Assembly (NCBI RefSeq): GCF_021532275.1
Contig: NZ_JACBOT010000001.1
Coordinates: forward strand, 248,001 to 312,000
From: Brevibacterium sp. UCMA 11754
GTDB lineage: Bacteria; Actinomycetota; Actinomycetes; Actinomycetales; Brevibacteriaceae
DNA: 64,000 nucleotides
Direction of reading: 5' to 3'
Position 1 is the first letter of the stretch; every line of letters starts with the position of its first letter. A program made the position numbers and the translations under genes. The notes under the pieces were generated by a model. It saw nothing but the letters and a program-made list of their open reading frames with translations, had not been told where the DNA came from and made no database searches. Shown here piece after piece: positions 17,249 through 25,780 of the stretch.

Positions 17249-18025
17249 ATGGACAGCGCGCCCGACATGATGAATCGCTCGGTCATCAGAGCGATGACGC
17301 TGCTTTCACGGATCAGCAACTATCCTGACGGCGTCACCGCAACAGAGCTGGCCAACGATGTAGGGCTGGCCCGTCCCACGGTATTTCGGCTTCTCCTCAG
17401 CCTCGAACATTCGGGTTTCCTGGCGAAGAACGATGGCGTCTTCTCCCTCGGCTGGGAGGTCGCCCGCCTCGGCAGGCGAGCAGACCCACACCGCGGGATC
17501 GCCGCCCAAGTTCAGGTCAATGTCGATCAACTCGCCACAGAGATCAATGAGACCGTCGGCTACGCCGTCGTCACTGGGCCCACGATGTTCGACTTGGTGG
17601 CGGAAGCCCAGAGCACGCATCTGCTTTCCCCCAACAAGGGCTACATCGGCGAGGACCTGCCGCTTCACGCAAGCGCGACCGGCAAGATCCTGCTTGCCGA
17701 TCTCGATGCCGATCAGCTCGACACCCTCCTCACGACTCCGCTCGAGGGGTTCACCCGCTACACGATCACCGAGGCAGACCAACTTCGCTTCGAGCTCTCA
17801 GAGATCCGATCGCGCCGCTATTCGATCCTCGACGGAGAACTCGAAGAAGGACTCTACGCCGTCGCCGTACCAGTCAATGACAAACTGGGCAACGTCATCG
17901 GCGTGCTGTCTGCTTCAGGACTCGATCAGAGGATGAAGTCGGCTCATATCCAGAGCTTCATCGAGCCGTTGCGTACCACAGCCGAGGAACTCACCCAAGT
18001 CCTCTACCGCCATCAGGCTGGCTGA
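17249..18025 (+). CDS. IclR-family transcriptional regulator
   Basis: Regulator of 258 residues. The winged HTH includes VTATELANDVGLARPTVFRL near residue 30 and the effector domain contains the conserved LPLHASATGKILLA segment near residue 130. The ATG at 17249 lacks an obvious ribosome site, and the open frame continues upstream without a better start, so the N-terminus is uncertain. It faces the DHA2 exporter gene and is followed by a hairpin shared with the flavin cluster on the opposite strand. Its targets are unclear. Confidence 0.87.
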   Translation: MDSAPDMMNRSVIRAMTLLSRISNYPDGVTATELANDVGLARPTVFRLLLSLEHSGFLAKNDGVFSLGWEVARLGRRADPHRGIAAQVQVNVDQLATEINETVGYAVVTGPTMFDLVAEAQSTHLLSPNKGYIGEDLPLHASATGKILLADLDADQLDTLLTTPLEGFTRYTITEADQLRFELSEIRSRRYSILDGELEEGLYAVAVPVNDKLGNVIGVLSASGLDQRMKSAHIQSFIEPLRTTAEELTQVLYRHQAG

Positions 18026-18036
18026 AGGTACGACAG

Positions 18037-18072
18037 AGGATCGGGCCCGCTCTCTGAAACGGACCCGATCCT
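18037..18072. terminator. Bidirectional hairpin between IclR and riboflavin kinase genes
   Basis: Thirteen-base arms (18037-18049 and 18060-18072) with one mismatch, lying between convergent genes that end at 18025 and 18105. Confidence 0.75.
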
Positions 18073-18104
18073 GACGTCGCCGTCGGTGCGATGTTCGAGC
18101 GGAA

Positions 18105-18722
18105 CTAGGACGTCAGCACCTCAGCGTCCTCGAGTTCACGAAGGCACCGGCGAACCAGCCCCCGGCTCATCCCCAGCTGGCGAGACAGGTTCGTCACCTG
18201 GGTCCGGGACGTCGCAGGGCCCGTATCAGCGTTCGCCTCGTGTGCCGCAGCATTGCCGGCGGACGCCGTTCGTACTCTCCGCAACGCCCACTTCGGAGCC
18301 TTCGTCTCCCGGGCTGCTGCACTGCCTCCACTCTGCCGCCCACCCGCCACTGTCTGGGATGTGATGGCTGCTGCCTTCTTGAGATCGGTGCGCATGGCGG
18401 ACATGAGCTCCCGGATGGACTCGAACCTCTCCTGTGGGCGAATGTAGTCGAGCAGCTCGACGACGATCCACTCTCCGTAGATCGATCCCTCGAACTCGAT
18501 GATATGGGCTTCGAGCAGGCGAACAGCATCCGACTCGAAGAACGTGGGCCTGCGCCCCACCGAGACGACGGCGGGATGTGTCCGCCCATCTCGGAAGGCC
18601 ACACGAGCAGCCCACACACCGTCGGGCACGGTGTCGTCATACATATGGATGTTCGCGGTCGGAAATCCCAGCGTCCGGCCGATCTCATCCCCATGGACGA
18701 TCTCACCTTCGATTGTGTACAT
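18105..18722 (-). CDS. Riboflavin kinase with C-terminal helix-turn-helix region
   Basis: Protein of 205 residues. Residues 1-115 form a bacterial-type flavokinase domain, with GRTLGFPTANIH near residue 15 (Mg-ATP site), VSVGRRPTFF, and LEAHIIEFEGSIYGEW carrying the catalytic-type Glu. It should phosphorylate riboflavin to FMN. There is no FMN adenylyltransferase domain, unlike bifunctional RibF. After a 55-residue Ala/Ser/Arg-rich linker, the last 35 residues read as a helix-turn-helix (VTNLSRQLGMSRGLVRRCL), resembling GntR/MarR recognition helices. GGAGT lies 6 bases before the ATG. It is the last gene of the cluster and could supply FMN to the upstream monooxygenase, with a possible nucleic-acid-binding role for the tail (inference). 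Confidence 0.8.
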   Translation of the reverse strand: MYTIEGEIVHGDEIGRTLGFPTANIHMYDDTVPDGVWAARVAFRDGRTHPAVVSVGRRPTFFESDAVRLLEAHIIEFEGSIYGEWIVVELLDYIRPQERFESIRELMSAMRTDLKKAAAITSQTVAGGRQSGGSAAARETKAPKWALRRVRTASAGNAAAHEANADTGPATSRTQVTNLSRQLGMSRGLVRRCLRELEDAEVLTS

Positions 18723-18778
18723 TGCTCACTCCTTCACGTTCGTCGACAACCGATGTCCCTATTGCCGCCGAGGTGGTT

Positions 18779-20236
18779 TCACCGTCGTCCGTTGATCATC
18801 TGTGTGGCGCCGCTGCCGACCACGAGTTCGGTCGGCAGCAGGTGCTCCGGCATCCCCTGATAGGCGACGGGACGGAGGAAACGCTCGATCGCAGCTGTTC
18901 CCACAGAGGTGGTCCCTGCGGCTGTTGACGCCGGGTACGGTCCCCCGTGCTGCTGGGCATGGGTGACCGAGACTCCTGTCGGCCACTGATTGAACAGCAG
19001 TCGACCTGCCACCTCGGCGAGGGTGTCGAGGAGCTCAGGGAGCACCTCTTCGTCGCCGACGGCCTGCAGACTCGCAGTCAGCTGTCCGGTGTACGCCTGT
19101 ACCAGCTCGAGCAGCTGGGATTCGTCGGTGTACTCGATGACCAGGGTCGAGGGCCCAAAGCACTCCCCCAGCAGATCGTCCGGACGTTCGAGCACCTCGA
19201 CAGCGTCGATCCGGTGGATGATCGGATCGGGAGCTGTTTCGGAGAACGGCTCGGCTCCGGAAATCACGACCTCGGCCCCATTCGACCGGAGCTTCGTGAT
19301 CTCGGTGACATAGCCGTCGCGGATGCCCTCGTTGAGCATTGGAGCTCCCTGCGGAAGTGTGGTCTCGCGCAGGCGATCGAGAACACGAGAGCCGACGGGA
19401 ACCAATAAGGTTCCCGGCTTCGTGCAGAACTGGCCGGCTCCCATGGTGAACGACCCGACGAACTCGTCAGCGATCTCAGCACCGCGCTCGGCGTCGGCGG
19501 CAGCAGTAACGACGACCGGATTGTTGCTGCCCAGCTCACCGTAGAACGGGATCGGATCGAGCCGGGAGGTGGCGAGGTCGAAGAGGGCGCGACCGCCGCT
19601 GATCGATCCGGTGAATCCTGCGGCCTTCACACGCGGATCCTGGACTGCGATGCGTCCTGACTCGGTGCCGACGATCACTGCGAACGTCCCATCGGGCGCT
19701 CCCGCTTGGACGCACGCCCCCTTCACCACTTCGGCCGTCGCTTCGGTCAGACGCGGATGACCGCGATGGGCCTTGACCACGACCGGGCAACCGGCCGCCA
19801 GCGCCGAGGCGGTGTCCCCGCCTGCTGTCGAGAACGCGAAGGGGAAGTTGCTGGCACTGAAGACGAGCACAGGGCCGAGTGGTCGCATGGCCCGGCGCAG
19901 GTCGGGGCGGGGAGCCCCCATCGGCCAGTCGGGATCGGCTTCATCGATGCGCGCATCGAGATGGGCACCGTTGTCGATGGTCTCGGCGAAGAGCCTGAGT
20001 TGGAAGGTGGTGCGTGTGAGTTCGCCGCGCAGCCGCCCTTCGTCCAGGTGAGTCTCCTCTTGGGCGATCGGCACGAGCTGCTGGGCTGCAGCGTCGAGCG
20101 CGTCGGCGATCGTCCGCAGCAGGCGAGCACGATCAGCGCGATCCCAGCGACGGTAGGCCGCGGCAGCCTTCTCCGCTGCGGCGAGCGTCTTGTCGAGGGT
20201 CTCCTCTGTAGTCGTCTCGGGAGGTGCAATGGTCAT
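18779..20236 (-). CDS. Aldehyde dehydrogenase, alpha-ketoglutarate-semialdehyde type
   Basis: NAD(P)-dependent aldehyde dehydrogenase of 485 residues, closest in motif pattern to 2,5-dioxovalerate (alpha-ketoglutarate semialdehyde) dehydrogenases. Seen: GPVLVFSASNFPFAFSTAGG near residue 122, the catalytic Glu in FYGELGSNNPV, and the nucleophile in GAGQFCTKPG near residue 285, a signature of this subfamily. The start at 20236 (MTIAPPE) has AGGAAGGA 6 bases upstream. Placed between the hydratase and the riboflavin kinase genes on one strand. The true substrate in this pathway is unknown; an aldehyde produced by the monooxygenase or by the divergent amine oxidase is possible. Confidence 0.85.
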   Translation of the reverse strand: MTIAPPETTTEETLDKTLAAAEKAAAAYRRWDRADRARLLRTIADALDAAAQQLVPIAQEETHLDEGRLRGELTRTTFQLRLFAETIDNGAHLDARIDEADPDWPMGAPRPDLRRAMRPLGPVLVFSASNFPFAFSTAGGDTASALAAGCPVVVKAHRGHPRLTEATAEVVKGACVQAGAPDGTFAVIVGTESGRIAVQDPRVKAAGFTGSISGGRALFDLATSRLDPIPFYGELGSNNPVVVTAAADAERGAEIADEFVGSFTMGAGQFCTKPGTLLVPVGSRVLDRLRETTLPQGAPMLNEGIRDGYVTEITKLRSNGAEVVISGAEPFSETAPDPIIHRIDAVEVLERPDDLLGECFGPSTLVIEYTDESQLLELVQAYTGQLTASLQAVGDEEVLPELLDTLAEVAGRLLFNQWPTGVSVTHAQQHGGPYPASTAAGTTSVGTAAIERFLRPVAYQGMPEHLLPTELVVGSGATQMINGRR

Positions 20237-20378
20237 AGCGTGTCCTTCCTGTGTCAATCGATGGGCGGGCCAGCGCCATATGCCACCCGCCCGTCCCCCT
20301 CCTGGCCGGTTGCTCCGAGCGGCAGGAGGGTGTGTGTGGTGTCTGTGTCGTCGTAAGCACCCGCGGTGGGGCCGCTCT

Positions 20379-21161
20379 CTAGTCCGTCGTGAAGTCGAAC
20401 TGCACGCTGCTCCATCCGCGGAATTCTCCTTGGATCTGCGTGCCGGGTCGCATCTTTTCGGCGGCCAGGCAGCTGCCCGGTATCACTAAGTCTCCGGCTC
20501 GCAGTCCGACGCCGTACTCCGCGATCCGACGGCACAGCCAGGCGATCGCTGAGACCGGACTGCCGTAGACAGCGCTGCTGTTGCCTTCGGCCACCGTCTG
20601 CCCGTCGAACTGAATCTCACCGTGCATATCGCTGACGTTGACATCGCTGAGGCTTCGCGGCTGCGCTCCGAGGATGACGGCACCGGCCGATCCGCTGTCC
20701 GCAAGAGTGTCGCCCAACCCGATGTTCCAGTTCTTCACCCGGGAGTCGATGATCTCCAGGGCCGGCAGGACATAGTCGGTCGCCGAGATCACATCGGCCG
20801 CAGTGATGTGCGAACCTGAGAGCTCGTGCTTGAGGACGAACCCCACCTCGAGTTCGATGAAGGGTTCGATGAAGTCCGACGCCGGCACCGGAAGGTTCTC
20901 CGGGAGGAAGTGGCTGGCGAGAAGATAGCCGTAGTCGGGCTCGTCGACGCCGAACTTGTCCTGCATCGCCTTGGCGATGTTGCCGAGTTTGAATCCGACG
21001 ACCTTGTCACCCCGAGTCTTCTTGATCCTCACAATCTGTTGCTGGATCCGAAACCCCTCTTCGGCTGTGGCTGCTTCGCCACCGAACACCGTGTCCACGG
21101 GCTGCCGGTCGTCGTGCGCCTTGACCAGCGCCGCAGCAGCGGCGCTCACATCAATTCGCAT
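20379..21161 (-). CDS. 2-keto-4-pentenoate hydratase family enzyme (MhpD-like)
   Basis: FAH-fold hydratase/decarboxylase-type protein of 260 residues. It shows VVGFKLGN (the VGxKxG substrate loop, near residue 53), FIELEVGFVLKHEL with metal-binding acidic residues, ALEIIDSRVKNW, and a C-terminal LRAGDLVIPGSC. Enzymes of this type hydrate 2-hydroxy-2,4-dienoates or remove water from hydroxy-oxo acids using Mg/Mn. The start at 21161 overlaps the end of the SnoaL-like gene by 11 bases. It is downstream of the monooxygenase/reductase pair, which suggests ring- or chain-cleavage product processing (inference). Confidence 0.85.
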   Translation of the reverse strand: MRIDVSAAAAALVKAHDDRQPVDTVFGGEAATAEEGFRIQQQIVRIKKTRGDKVVGFKLGNIAKAMQDKFGVDEPDYGYLLASHFLPENLPVPASDFIEPFIELEVGFVLKHELSGSHITAADVISATDYVLPALEIIDSRVKNWNIGLGDTLADSGSAGAVILGAQPRSLSDVNVSDMHGEIQFDGQTVAEGNSSAVYGSPVSAIAWLCRRIAEYGVGLRAGDLVIPGSCLAAEKMRPGTQIQGEFRGWSSVQFDFTTD

Positions 21162-21606
21162 GTCGAGCTTCCTTCTCATCGGCAGATGACGGACGACGCT
21201 TGCCCAGGTGCCAGATCCGCATGGACGACAGAAACTCCCGCGGGTCCCAGATCGAGGTCTCGTCGGTGATCTTGCCCTCGGCATAGCTGAGGAACGCTGC
21301 GCCGTCGACTGCCACGTCACGGTAGGTCGGTGGGACCTCCATGAAGGTCCCCGTATGGCGGCCTTTGGACCGCCAGTGAATGGCGATGATCTGTCCATCA
21401 TCGACGGCGTTGATGATCTCGACGTCGAAATCGCTGAAGGCCTCATGTGACTCTCGAATCTGGGTGACTACGGCTTCCAGGTCCTCGTCTCCGGTTTTCG
21501 AATGGCGGACATAGTTGTCTGCTGCGATCGCCTCGAAAGCAGCGGTTTCACCGAAGCCCCAGGCGCGTGTCCAGGCAACGGCGATCTTGGCCAACATGGT
21601 ACTCAT
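21151..21606 (-). CDS. SnoaL/NTF2-like polyketide-cyclase-fold protein
   Basis: Small protein of 151 residues with a SnoaL-type pattern: a first helix with W (VAWTRAWGFGETAAFEAIAA), DNYVRHSKTG near residue 29, HEAFSDFDVEIINAVDDGQI, and IAIHWRSKGRHTGTF. Members are small-molecule isomerases, cyclases or hydrolases, and the fold alone does not define the reaction. The start ATG overlaps the flavin reductase stop (ATGA) and the end overlaps the hydratase start, so it is an integral part of the operon. It may act on the monooxygenase product. Confidence 0.78.
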   Translation of the reverse strand: MSTMLAKIAVAWTRAWGFGETAAFEAIAADNYVRHSKTGDEDLEAVVTQIRESHEAFSDFDVEIINAVDDGQIIAIHWRSKGRHTGTFMEVPPTYRDVAVDGAAFLSYAEGKITDETSIWDPREFLSSMRIWHLGKRRPSSADEKEARHAN

Positions 21607-22166
21607 TCGTGTGTCTCCACTTCTTCTGCGATGGGCTTGGGCTCGGGCGCGGGCCGATCCCAGATGTCGAATTCTCCGAACTTTCCGCCGCGGAACAGCA
21701 GCGCCTCGTCGTCGCTTGCCTGTTCCATCTCCTTGATCTCGCCGACGATGACGTAGTGATCGCCGGCTACGATCTCCGATGCCACGTCGCAGTCGATCCA
21801 GGCCGTCGAATTCGGCAGCCTCGGGGTGCCGATGGATGACCAGTCGAAGGGCAGGTCCTTGAACTTGTCGTCTCCCTTGCGGGCAAGCGCTTTGCACACG
21901 GACAGCTGTTCGGTGGACAGAATGTTCGCTGTGAACTGTTCGAGATTGCGGATCCACGGCCAGGTGCTCGAGCCTTTGTCAACGGCGAACATCACCAAGG
22001 GCGGGTCGAGGGAGAGTGACTGAAAGGTGCCGACGACGAATCCCAGCGGTTTGCCCGATTCCGACTTGCCGGTGATCGCGACGACTCCTGTCGGCAGGAG
22101 GCCGAAGATCTGTCTGAAATCGGCAACTTCGATCGACCCGTCTGCCGCTGTTGTGATGGCAACCAT
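21603..22166 (-). CDS. Flavin reductase, partner of an FMN-dependent monooxygenase
   Basis: Flavin-reductase-like FMN-binding protein of 187 residues, of the HpaC/NtaB/DszD type. Motifs: FGLLPTGVVAITG near residue 20, GFVVGTFQSLSLDPPLVMFA near residue 40, FTANILS near residue 76, and GDHYVIVGEI near residue 130. It supplies reduced FMN from NAD(P)H to the neighbouring monooxygenase. A strong AGGAGG site lies 8 bases before the ATG at 22166. It overlaps the next gene by 4 bases and lies 83 bases after the monooxygenase. Confidence 0.9.
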   Translation of the reverse strand: MVAITTAADGSIEVADFRQIFGLLPTGVVAITGKSESGKPLGFVVGTFQSLSLDPPLVMFAVDKGSSTWPWIRNLEQFTANILSTEQLSVCKALARKGDDKFKDLPFDWSSIGTPRLPNSTAWIDCDVASEIVAGDHYVIVGEIKEMEQASDDEALLFRGGKFGEFDIWDRPAPEPKPIAEEVETHE

Positions 22167-22249
22167 GTGGTGGCCCTCCTTCTGGATTGCTGCTGGTGGC
22201 TGGATGCTTCCGTGCACCCGCACCGAGGTTGTTGTCAGCTGACGACTGC

Positions 22250-23674
22250 TCAAGCGACGTCGACGGATTGGATGCCGTCGTCGTGAACGAGAGACTGCGT
22301 GCGCGCTTTTTGGACTCGATAGGCGGACCCGGGATGATCGTCACGCAGTCGCGGACTGCTGGTGTCGAAGAGACTTTCGCGGAGAGTCCCGCCACGGTGA
22401 GCCGTCTTCATCAGCCCCTGCTTCTTGAGCTCAGGAACGACCACCCCGGCGAAGTCCGCAATGTCCTTGAACTTCAGCGCATGAGCGACATTGAATCCGT
22501 CGATGCCCGTGTCGTCGATCCAGGACGCGAGCTCTTTCGCCACGGTCTCCGGTCCGCCGACGATCACCGGCGATGTGCCGCCGATTCCGATGTACTCAGC
22601 GATGTCGCGTGGCGTCCACCTCTTCTCTGGGTTCAGTTTGCTGAAGATGTTCACCATGGTCTGGCCGGCATTGGTCTCCACATTTTCGAACGGGACATCC
22701 GGGTCGAACTGTGACATGTCCAGTCCGGTCCAGCCGCTGTAGCGCGCCATTGCACCCTCATAGGAGACATAGGAGAGGTAGTCCTCGTACTTGCTCTGCG
22801 CAGCAGTGTCTGTTTCCGCACTGATCACGGTGACCATCTGCAGCATCGCGATCGACTCGGGATCGCGTCCCGCCTCGGCGGCTGCGGCACGCAGGTTGTC
22901 GACCTGCTCCTTGAGTGATGACTTGCTCGTGGCGTTGAGGAAGACTGCTTCGGCGCTCTTCGCCGCGAACTGCACACCGCGCGGAGAGCCTCCGGCTTGG
23001 AAAATCACCGGCGTACGCTGCGGCGAAGGAGCCGTCAACGAGATTCCCGGGACAGAGAAGAACTCACCCCGATGCTCGATGGGGTGGACTTTGGCTGGGT
23101 CGGCAAACGTCGAAGTCTCGACATCGGCGATGACTGCGCTATCGTCCCATGAACCTTCGAGCACCTTGAGCACGACGTCAAGGAACTCTTCGGCGTGTGC
23201 GTAACGGTCGTCGTGGGCGCGCTGCTGACCTGTGCCGAGATTGCGAGCGGCTGCATCCGAGTAGGAAGTGACGACGTTCCACCCGATCCTCCCCTTTGTC
23301 AGGTGGTCAAGCGTCCCGAATTTGCGAGCGATGGCATAGGGGTGGTCATAGGCAGTTGAGGAGGTGACACCGAATCCGATGTTCTTCGTCGCCGCGGCCA
23401 TCGCGGGGATGAGGTAGGCAGGATCGTTTGCCGGCAATTGTGCACCGTCGCGCAGAGCTGCATCGACCGACCCCCTGTAGGAGTCGTGATATCCGACGTT
23501 GTCGGCGAAGAAGATTCCGTCGAAGTCAGCCTCTTCGAGGAGCTTCGCGAATTCGATCCAGTAGTCGATCGACGTGTATTCGCTGCTGCGGTCTTCGGGA
23601 TGGCGCCACAGGCCTGCCGAGAGATGCGCGGGTCCCGCGAAATCGAAGGCAAACAGTTTCATGGGTTTGGTCAA
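22250..23674 (-). CDS. FMN-dependent monooxygenase, NtaA/SnaA/DszA family
   Basis: Bacterial-luciferase-like flavin monooxygenase of about 474 residues. Typical elements: EEADFDGIFFADNVG near residue 46, NIGFGVTSSTAYDHPYAIAR, GRIGWNVVTSYSDAAARNLG near residue 130, and FQAGGSPRGVQFAAKSAEAV near residue 227. Characterised relatives attack nitrilotriacetate, EDTA, pristinamycin precursors, dibenzothiophene sulfone or alkylated thiols, so C-N or C-S bond cleavage is the general expectation. Start choice: a TTG at 23674 has GAGGTGA 5 bases upstream; a GTG at 23683 and an ATG at 23662 are alternatives. It is the first gene of the minus-strand flavin cluster. Confidence 0.88.
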   Translation of the reverse strand: MTKPMKLFAFDFAGPAHLSAGLWRHPEDRSSEYTSIDYWIEFAKLLEEADFDGIFFADNVGYHDSYRGSVDAALRDGAQLPANDPAYLIPAMAAATKNIGFGVTSSTAYDHPYAIARKFGTLDHLTKGRIGWNVVTSYSDAAARNLGTGQQRAHDDRYAHAEEFLDVVLKVLEGSWDDSAVIADVETSTFADPAKVHPIEHRGEFFSVPGISLTAPSPQRTPVIFQAGGSPRGVQFAAKSAEAVFLNATSKSSLKEQVDNLRAAAAEAGRDPESIAMLQMVTVISAETDTAAQSKYEDYLSYVSYEGAMARYSGWTGLDMSQFDPDVPFENVETNAGQTMVNIFSKLNPEKRWTPRDIAEYIGIGGTSPVIVGGPETVAKELASWIDDTGIDGFNVAHALKFKDIADFAGVVVPELKKQGLMKTAHRGGTLRESLFDTSSPRLRDDHPGSAYRVQKARTQSLVHDDGIQSVDVA

Positions 23675-24162
23675 GACAATCACCTCACTGTGTTCGTTGT
23701 ATGAACTTGTCGTTCACTTCCTGCATAAGACTACGAGCGCAGGGAAGAGTCCGTCAATACGCCCTTGAAACTTTCGCCGAAGAACTTTCTCGAAACCATA
23801 CAGCCCTTGATTTATCAGGGAACACGAGCAAGGACGGGCATCCTTTCGGGCGCTGCACCCTCGGCGTCGATCAATGAGGTTGACGAGGCTTCGCTCGCAC
23901 TCTAGGCTCAATCAAACGTTCGAAACATGGTCTTCAAAACCACTGAACGAACGCATTAGCGCTTGGATGCTCTTTTTGGCGTCTATACGCCGAGCCGCCT
24001 CCAGACGCGAATCTCTCATGGAACTGAGCGCCGCTCTCGTCACAGGCGACAACACAAAGAAGGCACGCGCCTTCGACTGGAACCACGTCGCCTCGACGCT
24101 GATCTCGCGTTCCTGTTCCATGCCGAAAACTCGATGTCCGCCACAAAAAGGAGATACAGATA
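23675..24162. other. Divergent promoter region of the flavin cluster
   Basis: Nearly 490 bases without a convincing gene. An open minus-strand frame at 23912-24121 (69 codons) has no recognisable domain and no clear ribosome site. The region is A+T-richer than its surroundings and carries the GTTC..ATGAAC element next to the monooxygenase start. Confidence 0.55.
23692..23706. promoter_or_regulatory. GTTC-N5-ATGAAC element, copy 1
   Basis: GTTCGTTGTATGAAC overlaps the start region of the monooxygenase gene. It shares 12 of 15 positions with the element at 25646-25660 before the MHS permease, suggesting co-regulation by an unidentified factor. Confidence 0.45.
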
Positions 24163-25455
24163 ATGACCGACACAGACGTCCTCATCATCGGAGCCGGTCT
24201 CGCTGGAGTCACCGCCGCACGCGAACTCAGCAGCGCAGGTCACGACGTCCTCGTCCTCGAAGCCCGCGACCGACTCGGCGGCCGCTGCTACACCGACCAG
24301 CAGCTCGGGGTGAATCTCGAACTCGGCGGCAACTGGCTGCACTGGGTACAGCCTCATGTCTGGGCCGAAGTGGCCCGCTACGGCCTCCGGGCCGATCGCG
24401 GGCCCAAATCCGAGGAAACGTTCTGGCTGGCGAACGGAGAAGTCCGCACGGGCACACTCGAGGGATTCATGGAACTCATCGACTCAGGCATGCAGCGCCT
24501 CGTCGGAGACAGCGCCGCGATCATGCCCCGCCCCGACACCGTGGAGACTGGAGATGCCTGGCAGGATGCGGACCGCATCTCACTGCAGGACGCACTTGAC
24601 CGCCTTGAACTCGACGATTCGGAACGCCAGGCCAACGAGGCCGCATGGGTAGGGCACTGCAACGGCCCTCTCGACCAGGTCGGATTCGGAGCCGCAATTC
24701 GCTGGACCGCCGCAACCGGAGGACTCTGGCAACTCATGCACTCCGCAAGCGCTGTCTACAGACTGCCCGAAGGCAACGACCAGCTGGTCAAGGCGATTGC
24801 AGGGGACGTGAACGGAGACATCAGGCTCAACACCCAGGTGACCGGCATCCGCCACAATGCCGCCGGTGCCACAGTGACAGCAGCAGACGGCGGCGAATTT
24901 CGCACCAAGAAGGTCATCTCGACGATCCCGCTGAACATTCTCCACGAACTCGATATCGAACCTGCGATCTCGCCCGTCAAACACGAGATCAGCCAAGAAG
25001 GCTCCGCATCCCAAGGACTCAAACTCTGGATCAGGGTCAAAGGGCCGATCAGACCATTCTTCGCCTACTCCTCGCAGTCACACCCGCTCTCGGTCGTGCG
25101 GACGGAATTCGTCCGTGAGGACGATGCCATCCTCGTTGCCTTCGGAGCCGACAGCACTCGCCTGGACGTCGAAGACCTCGATGCCGTCGCCGAGGCATTG
25201 AAGACCTGGCGCAACGATCTCGAGGTACTCGAGGTCGCAGCCCACAAATGGATGGAAGACCCCCTGGCCAAGTCAACGTGGCTCATCCAGCGCCCCGGCC
25301 AGTACACCCGTGGCCAAGCCGAGCTTCAGCGCCCCGAGGACTCCCTGCACTTCGCCAGCTCCGACATTGCCAACATCTGGGCCGGTTTCTTCGATGGTGC
25401 GATAGAAAGCGCGCTGCGCACCGCACGCACTGTCAACGAGGAACTCAGAAGCTGA
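24163..25455 (+). CDS. FAD-dependent amine oxidase (flavin monoamine oxidase family)
   Basis: Flavoprotein of 430 residues expected to oxidise a primary or secondary amine to imine/aldehyde with release of peroxide. It begins with the Rossmann motif in DVLIIGAGLAGVTAARELS, continues through LEARDRLGGRCYTD and ELGGNWLHW, and ends with the FAD-binding segment IWAGFFDGAIESALRTA. AAAAGGAGA lies just upstream of the ATG. It diverges from the monooxygenase operon, and the MHS permease follows on the same strand after 325 bases. An aldehyde product could be passed to the semialdehyde dehydrogenase at 18.8 kb (inference). Confidence 0.87.
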   Translation: MTDTDVLIIGAGLAGVTAARELSSAGHDVLVLEARDRLGGRCYTDQQLGVNLELGGNWLHWVQPHVWAEVARYGLRADRGPKSEETFWLANGEVRTGTLEGFMELIDSGMQRLVGDSAAIMPRPDTVETGDAWQDADRISLQDALDRLELDDSERQANEAAWVGHCNGPLDQVGFGAAIRWTAATGGLWQLMHSASAVYRLPEGNDQLVKAIAGDVNGDIRLNTQVTGIRHNAAGATVTAADGGEFRTKKVISTIPLNILHELDIEPAISPVKHEISQEGSASQGLKLWIRVKGPIRPFFAYSSQSHPLSVVRTEFVREDDAILVAFGADSTRLDVEDLDAVAEALKTWRNDLEVLEVAAHKWMEDPLAKSTWLIQRPGQYTRGQAELQRPEDSLHFASSDIANIWAGFFDGAIESALRTARTVNEELRS

Positions 25456-25780
25456 CGCCGCCACGCATAGTCGAAGGAACCGGGGAGCGGTACAGTCGCT
25501 GACTCCACGGCTCGACCACCGATGCCGGATTCCACTATGGTCGCGGAGGCGCAGTCGGTCGGCGATGAACAGGAAAGCCAACTGCAGAAGCCGCTTGACG
25601 AGTGACGTGGCGCACCCTACGCTTTCCTCAGCAAATAAACACTCAGTTCACTGAATGAACACTTGATTGTCCGTGAGACGCCAAAGGAGATGTCGCACAT
25701 GCCACCTCACACCACCGATCCCATCGACCACCGAAGCAGACGGCCTCTCTGTCTTCTTCCTCGAGCGGGAGGTGCAGTCC
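25456..25780. other. Intergenic region before the MHS permease
   Basis: No supportable gene. The downstream permease frame is open back to an ATG at 25667, but those 38 extra residues are not transporter-like. The region contains the second GTTC..ATGAAC element (25646-25660). Confidence 0.5.
25646..25660. promoter_or_regulatory. GTTC-N5-ATGAAC element, copy 2
   Basis: GTTCACTGAATGAAC is an inverted repeat (GTTCA/TGAAC) 121 bases before the permease start and matches the element at 23692-23706 at 12 of 15 positions. Confidence 0.45.

Noticed and set aside
23912..24121. Minus-strand 69-codon ORF upstream of the amine oxidase gene.
   Set aside because: No ribosome site, no recognisable domain, and it lies in promoter-like sequence.
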